DNA from: Streptomyces capillispiralis
GTDB taxonomy: Bacteria > Actinomycetota > Actinomycetes > Streptomycetales > Streptomycetaceae
Direction: 5' to 3'
NCBI RefSeq assembly: GCF_007829875.1
Contig: NZ_VIWV01000001.1
Span: forward strand, 7,762,001-7,826,000
Length of the DNA stretch: 64,000 bases
Under the pieces are notes generated by a model. It searched no databases. It saw nothing but the letters and a program-made list of their open reading frames with translations, and was not told the DNA's origin. This document shows, piece by piece, positions 48,301 through 54,066 of the stretch. Position 1 is the stretch's first letter. Every line of letters begins with the position of its first letter. Made by a program: the position numbers and the translations under genes.

Positions 48301-48493
48301 CGAGGACCGGTACGCAGGTGCCAGGACCGACCCCCGCCGCACGGAACCCGCCCGCGACGCGCAGGGACTCCTCCAGCAGCCGCCGGAAGGTGACGGGCAC
48401 TTCGCCGCCGTCCCCCCGGACATGGACGACCACCTGGTCGGGGGCACGGTGGGCGGCGTCCAGCAGGACGTCCAGCAGCGTTGCGGCGTTCAT
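36311..48493 (-). CDS. Hybrid FAAL-PKS-NRPS megasynthase with C-terminal AAR-like reductase
   Basis: A 4060-residue assembly line on one gene. Order: FAAL (1-560; SSGSTG near 154), ACP (Ser651), KS (about 725-1138; Cys890 in DTACSS, EAHGTGT, KSNVGHL), AT (Ser1335 in GHSVGE; RAFHS favours malonyl), KR (about 1545-2010; GGGGGIG, Tyr1949), ACP (Ser2096), C (about 2146-2570; His2274 in HHAAADG), A (about 2585-3090), PCP (Ser3164), a second C (about 3240-3670; His3369 in HHLIGDG), then a 375-residue domain like cyanobacterial acyl-ACP reductase (TTG...T, GLGSIG, Cys3992). No DH, ER, TE or SDR-type R domain. Predicted: activated fatty acid, one ketide extension to a 3-hydroxyacyl chain, one amino acid, release as aldehyde. 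No tailoring, transport or regulator genes adjoin. The ribosome site is weak. Confidence 0.88.
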   Translation of the reverse strand: MNAATLLDVLLDAAHRAPDQVVVHVRGDGGEVPVTFRRLLEESLRVAGGFRAAGVGPGTCVPVLAERGEDFQPMFWGALAAGLVPVPLAPDVRRVRPVWEHLGRPPVVVGGGCEDVAAQLPSGARVVRLASLRTARALASPAAPAPDDLAFLQFSSGSTGAPKGVELTHAAVVANLRQLVEAARLTDRDVVVSWMPYFHDMGLIGTHLAPLAARAKQVKIGPLSFAKNPRLWFDVAAVHRATLLSAANFALALTVRRVPEEVFAGLDLSSVRLMLVGAEPISAAVWRDFTARTRPAGLDPRAATPVYGLAEATLAVTFPPLGEVAAPVVVERAALGRGRVVEREPGDGAVELMDVGYPVPGCSVRITDDDGRPLGDRRVGHVEVCGPQVARGYHGLPEATAAAFTDGWLRTGDLGFLRDGRLCVSGRHKDVLFVNGRTFHAPDLEEVATATPGVPPGTTVVIGSTDPETGGERVVVCVAWARPPRTATGVLDRVAGRVRAALGHDDVRVLALPPSAFPRTTSGKVRRQLMRARFEAGAYRPTVSSGTGAGAPDTTGQSPADGAGQGPADTTGRGSAHTTGQGPAHTTGQGPAQGARRLSGGARRPDGAPLSVPRSRAEVRRAVREVWAKVLEVPEPSFGDRDRFAELGGGSLKAMEALAGLERLLDVTLPPAAMRDDTVAALTDHLLDAVADPAGHRAGDDKAAEHRPSRRRAADGGAAAQDPVTAVVGLACRFPGAATPEEFWELLAAGRDAVTAVPAGRWSAAGRATAAEEGRWGAFLEDPAAFDAGHFGIGAEEARALDPQARIFLELAHEALERAGYAGPRRRGLRIGVFAAVGDSGYRQVLADAAPGAAPPAEAALTGNLPNLVAARVAHCLDLDGPALAVDTACSSGLVALHLARRSIADGECDLAVVGGVNLHLTPAAYEGLEAAGALSPTGRGRAFGSAADGFVPGEGGAALVVRPLADAHRDEDEVLAVVRGTAVNNDGTSLSLMAPNPLRQREVIVRAYRDCGIDPASVTYVEAHGTGTAIGDPIELRSLAHAFPPRPDGRPRLLGSVKSNVGHLLNAAALPSLAKVVLALRHGRLPATLPHSSPSPAVAESGFTLVTEPTDWESPGPRRAGVNAFGFGGTNAHAVLEQAPPAPARAPRGGGGGPALLTLSAGSAEGLRAWASRLGDHLRDHPELAEADVCAGAGAARDERPHRLALVADGDLRERLAAACAAEGPAGRAAITGTVAHRPRTVFVLPGQGALRPGPGRALYATAPVYRDTLDEASALVGAVHGRELAHWCVDGEVAADVLAATEVAQPLLVAHGVALARQLTAWGVRPDAVVGHSVGELAAACVGGMLSLREAVTFAAERGRLMGESTAPGAMAAVRGAREHDVAALVDACGGDLAVAAYNGPGRLVISGTPGAVRRASASLTGRGATVHPLRVSRAFHSPLMEPVAQALADAARGLAPSAPAVAVMSTLTAAWQPRMDPDHLREHALRPVRFDRAVARLVEEGYDTFVELGTGASLTGSIRAVAAGGEVLAVAATADPHGSGEVPGGARELMETVARLWVRGVPVDRTVLDAGRGRVPLPPYPYRRRGYWPEPAAHGLLHDVAWRSAPLSGDGPAGDVVVTGAESAAVRRLADSLTARGVRAVTADGAADAPRTVLLLGGTSRPTTAAGLEREQRAAVTAVREALALLDRTGARRLLVVTRDAHVTGRGTERTDPAQAILGGLSLAVPEESAGVVAHWVDLSSLDDEEQQLRALVAEAAAPRADGADAADGAVAWREGRRWVRTVVPGGVERPSGVDRLPPDGAYLITGGGGGIGSALARELAGRGRPVVVLAGRSVRPPEGVPEELAALGADVRYVMADVTVPEDVERLVAGLPPLDAVFHAAGVARPGTLRGTEVSETLAALGAKTLGTVLLAEALDRHGQRPGVCVAFSSVASVLPGVAGALGAYAAANAFLDSFAGAERGAGRPWLSVNLGPFGETGLAAGHAGALTGAAGRPLSTAPALAALRAACGGDAAQVVLADLADMPDLASGTASRPTPGTASGAASRPGSGPVPDAASGTATAVLLRELLAQSLGIPAAAVDDDTPFLTLGLDSLGAVDLVKRLERKLGRDLPTTLFFEHRTVRELAAHLGERTPVRPEGAPAPFALTPVQLALHTSSRLHPDVPARGHLGLTIRGPLDTGLLGRALSSLAERHGMLRLRVDDSGPQPMQRVTPPVAVADWYEVLDCAAEDVPGVESDVCNRPFDLATRPPIRATLLRQEPELAHLILVVHHAAADGYSLNILAEELWSAYTALWHGDRSPRAAELPAPDFAQYSASTRRSGAGVTDTVRDYWAERLAARGAPLRLPYDGDPDAPATGPIVQHHGVLDPDAVTGLEHLAAAHGVSVFHLLLAAYVRCLARWTGRRDVAVNVARAGRDDRFEGVERLVGPLADTLPLLCEVAADEPVTALAERLRRAWLECERHAGPSSLDLARLLPDAGAGPRTVSPAGFSFARFPASAAADCPVEVRPTAAGTGSAATRLTLLCWADGPVLRMSWNFPAPLFERATVARLDGEFRAELAAAVRTPDAPGAPAPGVRTDGSRPLAARLLDRFRARPGATAVDAGEASLTYGELDRASALLAARLRALGVGRGDLVGLLTEQGADTVVGVVGILRAGAGWVPLDPEHPRARIAGQLTRTGATTVVCHSPTAHLAAELTGVRTVATDGPRDTPADDGGAGAAAVSDAEAVAYVIFTSGSTGRPKAVPIAHRAMENYLDWAVDTFGYGAGDRLAQTASPCFDASVRQLLAPLLAGGTVVTVPRHLLRDPELLLEHVERTRVTVWSSVPTLWEQLLSAAEERAGRGAAPVDLSALRWVHVGGEALPVEHVRRWFDLFGSGTRIANLYGPTETTINATCHVVDARPGAEVRRLPIGRPVAGARLEVVDADGAVCAAGEPGELLISGIGLTPGYLGEPELTARAFTLRAGRRWYRSGDRVRRSADGVLEFLGRIDDQVKIRGNRVEPGEVEAALQTCPGVARAVVLAHEGRLLAFVTARAGAGRPSAGEVRRHVAGLLPSYMVPARITFVDALPLTGTGKVDRSALLLTATGELDRSALPPANSARTDHSAPPPATAPVPEGPDTSPGDGRTPPATRTERRLAAIWAEVLGVTGVCREDDFFELGGDSLLILQVFARLAERSGPLPRPTVIYRRRTLAALAEALDAVTSADEPGSTGPDSAGPDFTGPDGPVAPPVPTADDTTMSPFPVTPGQRGFLLAEALAPGGGTWLARLRLSGPLDQDVFQRAVDVLVERHGMLRTVFPAGARPPVQQELPRSLRLPVAFETVGDAAEVDERAASETERRLEPWAWPLLRLRLLTLDPHEHVLLVHAHHLIGDGYSAALLMRELTDTYDRLAGGAVSAPPAPRTGFREHVLARDAAGRAADTGTGTGTPDSVEHRARTARLNAPYRPPGLRTAAAHGEAPFHTSEFTLDASSTAALRTIASTARTTLYAPLLTAYYQELAAVTGRPDLIVGLAVSGRNGALPDAHRVFGPFATAVPVRPAGAAASPLGQADFGTAVRRIAAEAEEAQAHEDVVPRHADGLPMTAQFFFTYLDFAALEPRGDGALRVSWDGGDSTFLPPSSTTDLFMAVRPDGGGRRVTVHGAAAAFPPDALDRFAGSVRDRLVRAAAGEAAVVPEPRRRRGAMDAALVGYLPAPDHLARLAGLPEGALPRAEVRELLFPDGGPRLLETVGTPLGRSGFVCVPLFADELGGEPGLVAHTARAVSLAASLGARCVSLAGMIPSLTGYAFDVLRFQRYPATVTTGHAATVVSVVRTVHAALEATGRDLADLEVAFAGLGSIGASSLELLLSLAARPPRRLLLCDVRGSGPRLTELGRRLRARGLAGEVEVAEAGGMLPDGVYGADLLVTAVSGAAAVLDVDRLRPGAVVVDDSFPHCFDTGRALARMRERRDVLVLGGGLLDVGRTDREVAPDLPAVAAAGHLAQPWIEGTLASCRTESLLHAAGHRLPAVHGPVDAAAARAHWEAMETAGITAGPLHLLGHTVDATALTAAREGASDTELRR
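46717..46836. repeat. 24-bp tandem repeats in a megasynthase linker
   Basis: Five copies of a 24-bp unit, the first two identical, the rest diverged. They encode 8-residue Thr-Gly-Gln-Gly-Pro-Ala repeats in the flexible linker between the FAAL and the first ACP, and keep the reading frame. Confidence 0.85.
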
Positions 48494-48648
48494 GGGTCCG
48501 TTCGTTCGTGCGTGGGTGACCGGTGCGCGGTACCGGTGGTCGGCGCTCGGGGACGAGGCGACCGTCCCATTGTCAGTGGCTGCGCCTACGGTTCGATCAG
48601 TAGGACCCGGCGGAGCGGCCGCGGGTTCCGTCCGGGGAGGGGTTTGCC

Positions 48649-50094
48649 ATGTCCACCGTGTCGACGACGACGTATCTGGAGCTGTCGCAGGAGGGCGGTG
48701 GCGCGCACAAGTTCTACGAAGTCACGGTCGACGGACTGGTGGTGACGGTGCGCTACGGCCGGATCGGCGCGGCGGGGCAGACGCAGACGTCGTCGTTCCC
48801 CTCGGAGGCCAAGGCCCGGGCCGCCGCCGCGAAGAAGGTGGGGGAGAAGGTCCGCAAGGGGTACGCGCCCGCGGTGCCCGGCCAGCGTGCGCCGCGGTCG
48901 GTGACGCGGCGTCAGGTGACCTCGGCCCCGTCGACCGCCCGTGCCGTGGCCCCCGTGCTGTGGCGCTTCGACACCGGCTCCTCCGCCTTCGGCATCCATG
49001 TGGACGACGACCGCTGCTGGGTCGGCAACCAGGCCGGTGACGTCTTCACCCTGGACCACGAGGGCCAGGTACTGGCTCGCTTCAGCCTGCCCGACGGCGT
49101 GAAGTGCCTGGTCGCCGACGACTTCTGGATCTACGCCGGCTGTGACGACGGCCGGGTCTACGACCTCTCCTCCAAACTGCCGTTCGCCGCCTACGACATC
49201 GCCGCGGACGTCGACATCTTCTGGCTGGACATCCACGAGGGCGTGCTGAACGTCTCGGACCGCGACGGCCGCCTCACCGTCATCGACCACGAGGACGAGC
49301 ACCAGTGGACCCGCCGCAGCCAGGGCGAACACGCCTGGATGGTGCGCGCCGACGACCGGGCCGTCTACCACGGCCACCACCGGGGAGTGACGGCGTACGC
49401 GCCCGACGGCGGGGGCGAGTTGTGGCACACCCCCACGCGCGGCGGGGTGCTGTTCGGCTGGCAGGAGGACGACACCGTCTACGCGGGGACGGCGCACCGC
49501 GTGGTGCAGCGGCTGTCGAAGGCGACCGGCACCGTCGACGCCACCTACGCCTGCGACAGCGCCGTCTACTCGTGCGCCACCTCGCCGGGCGGCCGGTTCG
49601 TCTTCGCCGGGGACGCCGCGTCGTCCGTCTACTGCTTCGACCGGGACGGCACCCGCCTGTGGAAGCTCGGCACGGGAAGCGGCTCGGCGCTGTCGATGCA
49701 GTACCGCGACGAGCGCCTCTACCTGGTCACCACGGACGGTTCACTGGTGTGCGTGGACGCGAGCGAGGCGGCCGTCTCCGCCGCGCAGCAGGGCTCGGTG
49801 CCGGTGGTGCGGGACGTCAAGCTCGCCGCGGCCCTGCCGACCTACGCGCCGGCCACGGCCGTGGCGTCGGTGGCCACCGTCGACCGCGCCCCCTCCGGTG
49901 CCGTCGTCGTCGAATGCGTGCGGGACGACGGCCGGCTCCGCGTCCACGTGGTGTCCGAGGGCTACGACGGATCCTGGAACGTGCAGTTCCCCCGCGCGAT
50001 ACGGGAGCCCGGCGCCCGCTACGTCGTGGACGCGCTGCACCCGGCGGCCGGCGGCTTCTACCGGGTGCGCGGTGAGATCCGGCGGCTGCTGTGA
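48649..50094 (+). CDS. WGR-domain / beta-propeller protein
   Basis: A 481-residue cytoplasmic protein. The N-terminal WGR-like domain (about residues 8-75; KFYEVTVDGLVVTVRYGRIGAAGQ) is the nucleic-acid-binding module known from PARPs and bacterial MolR-like proteins. After a Thr/Arg/Ala linker, about eight beta-propeller blades follow (about 105-470), with WD40/PQQ-like repeats such as VWVGNQAGDVFTLD, IYAGCDDGRVYDL and TVYAGTAHRVVQRL. No catalytic domain. GGGGAGGGG precedes ATG 48649. It could be a sensor or scaffold in DNA repair or signalling; function unknown. Confidence 0.8.
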   Translation: MSTVSTTTYLELSQEGGGAHKFYEVTVDGLVVTVRYGRIGAAGQTQTSSFPSEAKARAAAAKKVGEKVRKGYAPAVPGQRAPRSVTRRQVTSAPSTARAVAPVLWRFDTGSSAFGIHVDDDRCWVGNQAGDVFTLDHEGQVLARFSLPDGVKCLVADDFWIYAGCDDGRVYDLSSKLPFAAYDIAADVDIFWLDIHEGVLNVSDRDGRLTVIDHEDEHQWTRRSQGEHAWMVRADDRAVYHGHHRGVTAYAPDGGGELWHTPTRGGVLFGWQEDDTVYAGTAHRVVQRLSKATGTVDATYACDSAVYSCATSPGGRFVFAGDAASSVYCFDRDGTRLWKLGTGSGSALSMQYRDERLYLVTTDGSLVCVDASEAAVSAAQQGSVPVVRDVKLAAALPTYAPATAVASVATVDRAPSGAVVVECVRDDGRLRVHVVSEGYDGSWNVQFPRAIREPGARYVVDALHPAAGGFYRVRGEIRRLL

Positions 50095-50144
50095 CCGTGA
50101 CGCACTCCGTGCGCGCGGACGGGGGTGCCCGCTCGCGCGGGCGG

Positions 50145-50175
50145 GGGGTTCCCCGGCGTGCGGCCGGGGAACCCC
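50145..50175. terminator. Bidirectional hairpin terminator
   Basis: A 13-bp perfect inverted repeat (GGGGTTCCCCGGC and its complement) with a 5-base loop between the convergent WGR and carboxypeptidase genes. Confidence 0.75.
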
Positions 50176-50194
50176 GCTCACGGCCGGCGCGGTA

Positions 50195-50932
50195 TCAGAT
50201 GCCGCAGGTCGGCGCGGACCAGTACTGGCTGCTGCGGTGGTCGAGGTGGGTGTGATCGTTGTGCCCCGGGTAGCCGGGGCCCAGGATGCCGCGGAAGCCG
50301 TGGGAGCGGGCCTGCTTGGCCAGGGTGCACAGGGAGTGCGGTCCGGCGCCGAGGTCGGCCCCGTCCCCGTACAGGTGGCGGCTGCTGCTCGCGCCGCCCA
50401 CGGCGTCGTTGCAGGCGTAGGAGCGGAAGCCGCTGGTGACGGTGATCGGCTGGTCACCGAGCGCGTGCCGCATGGCCTCCAGCTTCCACATCGTCCGCAG
50501 GGCGTTGGCCTTGGCCGTGGAGGCGCTGACCGCGCCGCCCGACCAGGTGGAGTTGCACCGGTTCAACTCGCTGTAGGAGAAGTGGACCGGCGTGCAGTCG
50601 TCGTCCTGGAGGGCGTACAGCTTGTTGTAGGTGTTGGTGCCCGCCACGCCGTCCGCGGTCAGGCCGTAGGCCGACTGGAAGCGCTTGAGCGCGGCTGCCG
50701 TGGCCGGCCCGAACTCGCCGTCGACGCCGAGCACGGAACCGTAGCCCGGGTAGCCGCCGAGCCGGATCTGGAGTTGGGTGACATCGGCGCCCGAGGCGCC
50801 CTGGGACAGGGTGCGGGTCCAGGTGTAGCAGCCGTCGGCGTGTGCGGTTCCCGCGGTGGCGACCGTGCCCACCAGGGCACCAGCCATGAGCATGACAACA
50901 GACAGGACCAGTCGTACAGCGCGTCTGAACAT
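50195..50932 (-). CDS. Secreted zinc D-Ala-D-Ala carboxypeptidase (M15A) with peptidoglycan-binding domain
   Basis: A 245-residue exported peptidase: signal peptide to about residue 32 (TAGTAHA), a PG_binding_1 domain (about 40-105; VTQLQIRLGGYPG and VDGEFGPATAAALKRFQ), then an M15A peptidase (about 115-245). The zinc ligands are in SRHLYGDGADL and GHNDHTHLD. Six or more Cys residues suggest disulfides. This is the architecture of the Streptomyces albus G DD-carboxypeptidase, which trims pentapeptide stems. It cleaves the terminal D-Ala outside the membrane. Confidence 0.9.
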   Translation of the reverse strand: MFRRAVRLVLSVVMLMAGALVGTVATAGTAHADGCYTWTRTLSQGASGADVTQLQIRLGGYPGYGSVLGVDGEFGPATAAALKRFQSAYGLTADGVAGTNTYNKLYALQDDDCTPVHFSYSELNRCNSTWSGGAVSASTAKANALRTMWKLEAMRHALGDQPITVTSGFRSYACNDAVGGASSSRHLYGDGADLGAGPHSLCTLAKQARSHGFRGILGPGYPGHNDHTHLDHRSSQYWSAPTCGI

Positions 50933-51249
50933 TCGATCTCCGGTTCAGGGACGGGTGGTTGAGCTGGGCGAGGAGCCATGTGACGCGCGTCAACCATGGA
51001 GCAAGCGACCGCCGAGCGCAAGGTCCCGCCTTAGGGTGCGCGCGGCGCACCCGTGAGCCCTGTACGCGCCCCCGGGTCACTGCGGACAATGCAGTGCCCG
51101 CGATCAGCCCCGATGTTCCGTGTTGCGCCGTGTCCCGCCGTCTCCAGCCGTCTCCCGTCGTTTTCCGCAGGGTCCCGTCTTCTCCGGTTCGAGTCCCGTC
51201 GTTTCCCGTCGTTTCCCGTCGTTCCGTCAAGGAAAGCAGGTCGACCGTC
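50933..51249. promoter_or_regulatory. Divergent intergenic region with decamer-like repeats
   Basis: No gene is supported. The right half is built of degenerate copies of a TTTCCCGTCG-like unit between about 51131 and 51226; the last two (51201-51220) are exact. They lie just upstream of the FAD-binding subunit gene and could be regulator sites or simple slippage repeats. Confidence 0.45.
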
Positions 51250-51972
51250 GTGCAGTTGCGTCTGCCCACCACCCTGTCCGAAGCACAGCGGTATCTGGCC
51301 GAGGGAGCCGTGCCCGTCGGCGGCGCCTCCCTCGTGTGGGCCCTCTGGCAGCGGGACGGATTCCCCGAGCAGGCGATGTCGCTGCGCCAGCTGCCCGAGG
51401 CCAACCTGATAGAGCGTGAGGCGCTGGGCGCGGCCGTCCTGCTGCACCAGGTGGACGACCGGGTGCCGGACGTGCTGCGCGGGGCCGCCTCCACCGTGGG
51501 CACCGGCGCCGTACGGCGGACCGCCACCGTCGGCGGCAACATCGTGGGCAGCACCCTGCGCTGTCTGCTGCCCGCGGCCCTGGTCCTGAACGCGCGCGCG
51601 ACCGTGCTGGACCGGGACGGCAGTTACGAGACCGACCTCGCCGAGGTCGTGGCCAAGCGCCCTCTGCTGCTCGGCCTGCGCTGGCGCGACCCCGTGGTCA
51701 GCGGCTACCACAAGGCGGACGCCGAAGCGGGCGGGCCGCCGCCCCTGGTCGTCGCCACCGCGGTGCACGCCGAGGGCGACGGCCGGCACCGCCTCTTCGT
51801 CGCTGTCCGGGACGGTTACGAGGTGACCAGCGAGACCACGCCCTGCGACACCGGAGCGGAACAGGTGCTCGAAGCCCTGTTCCGCACGGCGCTGGGATCG
51901 CTCCCCGTGCCGGCGCGGGAGGCGATACGCAAGGAGGTCACCGGCATCCTGGACCGCCTCGACGGACGCTGA
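51250..51972 (+). CDS. FAD-binding subunit-like protein of the molybdopterin dehydrogenase family
   Basis: A 240-residue protein resembling the FAD-binding medium subunit (CoxM/XdhB) of molybdenum hydroxylases: AVPVGGASLVWALW near residue 25, the TVGTGAVRRTATVGGNIVGSTLRCLLPAALVLNA core as adjoining shorter motifs (TVGTGAVR, TVGGNIVG), and a C-terminal CoxM-like domain. The usual partner genes, the large molybdopterin subunit and the iron-sulfur subunit, are absent from the neighbourhood. It is therefore a stand-alone flavoprotein of unknown substrate. GTG 51250 is chosen because family homology begins there; upstream purine-rich AAGGAAAGCAGG supports it. Confidence 0.7.
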   Translation: MQLRLPTTLSEAQRYLAEGAVPVGGASLVWALWQRDGFPEQAMSLRQLPEANLIEREALGAAVLLHQVDDRVPDVLRGAASTVGTGAVRRTATVGGNIVGSTLRCLLPAALVLNARATVLDRDGSYETDLAEVVAKRPLLLGLRWRDPVVSGYHKADAEAGGPPPLVVATAVHAEGDGRHRLFVAVRDGYEVTSETTPCDTGAEQVLEALFRTALGSLPVPAREAIRKEVTGILDRLDGR

Positions 51973-52093
51973 CGCGGCCCTGGGTCACCCCGGTCCACCG
52001 GTCCACCCGCGTCACCCCGGCCGACAGGGCCGACAGGGTGGGCAGGGGTGCCCGGCCGGCCCGGGGGGCGTACCGCGTGCGGCGGCGGGCGGG
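51973..52093. other. Short gap with a GGTCCACC/GTCACCCCGG-type repeat
   Basis: No gene. Two short direct repeats of a GTCACCCCGG unit (around 51984 and 52012) lie just after the FAD-protein stop, with further short CGACAGGG repeats. Meaning unknown. Confidence 0.3.
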
Positions 52094-52428
52094 ATCAGCC
52101 GCCGGAGTCCTGACCGTGCCGGACCACGACGACCGGGCAGGACGCGCGCTGGGCGCAACGCCGGCTGACCGAAGCCGGCATCGCCCGGGCAACCCGCCCC
52201 CCGTCCGCGGTGCCCCACCACCAGCGGTTCCGCCCCCTGCGAGGCGCGGATCGGCACCTCCGGCGGATCGCCCTCGACCAGCCGCTTCCTCAGCCCGGCC
52301 GGCCGTCCGCCGGGGAAGACGGTGCTCGGCTCCTGTGCCCAGCGCTGCCGCGCCTGCTCCGCGTCGGAGTCCGGGTCGATCGCGGGCCCGGTCCATCCGG
52401 CCTCCGACGCTGTCTGCTTCGGCCCGGG
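52094..52428 (-). pseudogene. Frameshifted remnant of a universal stress protein gene
   Basis: Immediately after the GCS2 ligase stop, the minus strand reads like the C-terminal two thirds of a UspA-type protein: EQARQRWAQEPSTV, LRKRLVEGDPPEVPIRASQ, GAEPLVVGHRGRGAG, then after a one-frame shift near 52165-52195, ASVSRRCAQRASCPVVVVRHG and a stop. The ATP-binding G-x-R-G-R-G segment and the terminal CPVVVVR strand are recognisable but lie in different frames, and the N-terminal third is missing. It is broken unless the shift is a sequencing error, in which case the N-terminus is still absent. Confidence 0.7.
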
Positions 52429-53907
52429 TCAGTCGACGGGCCAGGTGTGCACCGGGGCGTTGAGGTGCATGAAGTCGATGTACTGCTGTGTCATGCGCCG
52501 CAGCGCCTCGTGGCGCCCGCAGTGGGCGGACGCGTCGATGTGATGGAACATCTCCTTCTGCCACACCGCTCCGTTGCGTCCGGTGACGCAGCGCTGCTCG
52601 ATGATGCCGAGCAGCGGTTCACGCCAGGCCTCGTCCATGCCGGAGCGCTCCAGCCCCCGGTGGGCCAGCGGCAGCAGCCGCCGCAGGACGAGTTCCGCCG
52701 CGGGCACCTCGCCCATCCCGGGCCAGTACAGCCGTGCGTCGATGCCGTACCGCGCCGCCGTGCGCAGGTTGTCCTCGGCGGCCGAGAAGGACATCCGGGA
52801 CCACACCGGCCGGTCCTCCTCCACCAGGGCGCGCGTGAGCCCGTAGTAGAAGGCGCCGTTCGCCAGTGTGTCGGCGACGGTCGGGCCGGCGGGCAGCACC
52901 CGGTTCTCCACCCGCACATGCGGTTTGTCGTGGGCGACGGCGTAGACCGGGCGGTTCCAGCGGTAGATGGTGCCGTTGTGCAGGGTGAGTTCGGCCAGTT
53001 CGGGGATGTCGCCGCGCAGCAGCGTCTCCGCCGGGTCCTGCTCGTCGCACAGGGGGAGCAGGGCGGGGAAGTAGCGCAGGTTCTCCTCGAAGAGGTCGAA
53101 GACGCTGGTGATCCAGCGCTCGCCGAACCACACCCGGGGCCGCACCCCCTGCACCTTGATCTCCTGTGGGCGGGTGTCGGTGGCCTGCTCGAACAGCGGG
53201 ACGCGGGTCTCGTGCCACAGTTCCTTGCCGAACAGGAAGGGGGAGTTGGCAGCGAGCGCGACCTGCACCCCGGCGATCGACTGGGCGGCGTTCCAGTAGT
53301 CGGCGAACTGCTCCGGGGACACCTGGAGGTGGAACTGCGTACTGGTGCAGGCGGCCTCCGGGGTGATGGTGTCCGCATAGGTCCGCAGCCGGTCGATGCC
53401 GGTCACCTCGATGTGCAGGTCCTCCCCGCGCGCCGCGAAGATCTGGTCGTTGAGCAGCCGGTAGCGCGGGTTCTCCGACAGGGCGCCCTCGCCGACGTCC
53501 TCCTGCCGCAGGGTGGGCAGGATGCCCGTCATGATCAGGTGGGTGCCGATCGACCGGGCGCGCTCCTCCGCGTGGTTCAGCGCGGCGCGGATCTCGGACT
53601 CCCAGGCGTCGGGCCCGCCCGCGGTGAGACGGCGGGGCGGGATGTTGATCTCCAGGTTGAACCGGCCCAGCTCCGTGGACCAGGCCGGGTCCGCGATCGC
53701 CTCCAGCACGTCGGAGTTGCGCATCGCGGGCTCCGCCCGGTCGTCGACCAGGTTCAGCTCGATCTCCAGGCCCACCTGGGGCCGCTCGGCGTCGAAGCGC
53801 GCCTCGCGCAGCATCTGGGCGAACGCCTCGAGGCACTCCTGCATCTTGATCCGGTAGCGGCGGCGGTCCTCGCGGGTGAAGGTGAGCGCCGGGACGTCCC
53901 GTCCCAT
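52429..53907 (-). CDS. Glutamate--cysteine ligase-type carboxylate-amine ligase (GCS2 family)
   Basis: A 492-residue ATP-dependent ligase joining a carboxylate to an amine, probably glutamate to cysteine or another amine. The metal-binding core GLEIELNLVDD lies near residue 45, with FNLEINIPPRR, STQFHLQVSP and HVRVENRVLPAG further on, all GCS2 signatures. ATG 53907 has GGAGG at seven bases; the frame is open upstream but without coding features. Actinobacteria use mycothiol rather than glutathione, so a role in ergothioneine or another gamma-glutamyl product is possible. Confidence 0.85.
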   Translation of the reverse strand: MGRDVPALTFTREDRRRYRIKMQECLEAFAQMLREARFDAERPQVGLEIELNLVDDRAEPAMRNSDVLEAIADPAWSTELGRFNLEINIPPRRLTAGGPDAWESEIRAALNHAEERARSIGTHLIMTGILPTLRQEDVGEGALSENPRYRLLNDQIFAARGEDLHIEVTGIDRLRTYADTITPEAACTSTQFHLQVSPEQFADYWNAAQSIAGVQVALAANSPFLFGKELWHETRVPLFEQATDTRPQEIKVQGVRPRVWFGERWITSVFDLFEENLRYFPALLPLCDEQDPAETLLRGDIPELAELTLHNGTIYRWNRPVYAVAHDKPHVRVENRVLPAGPTVADTLANGAFYYGLTRALVEEDRPVWSRMSFSAAEDNLRTAARYGIDARLYWPGMGEVPAAELVLRRLLPLAHRGLERSGMDEAWREPLLGIIEQRCVTGRNGAVWQKEMFHHIDASAHCGRHEALRRMTQQYIDFMHLNAPVHTWPVD

Positions 53908-54025
53908 CGGTCTCCCTCCAGGGGTTCTCGTCCTGGGAACCTGTCCACCCCAGCGTCGCACCGGCGGGCGGGAACGACCACGCGAGCCCGTTCGTCCGGT
54001 CGCGCCGCCGCACCGGGATGGGTGT

Positions 54026-54044
54026 ATTCCGTTGACAACAGAAT
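54026..54044. promoter_or_regulatory. 19-bp palindromic operator upstream of a DNA-binding protein gene
   Basis: ATTCCGTTGACAACAGAAT is symmetric except at positions 5, 10 and 15. It contains GTTG-A-CAAC and a TTGACA that could itself be a -35 box. It sits 23 bases before the start of the small DNA-binding protein gene and 119 bases from the divergent GCS2 start. Confidence 0.65.
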
Positions 54045-54066
54045 GTTCATCATGGAGGCTCGTCCC

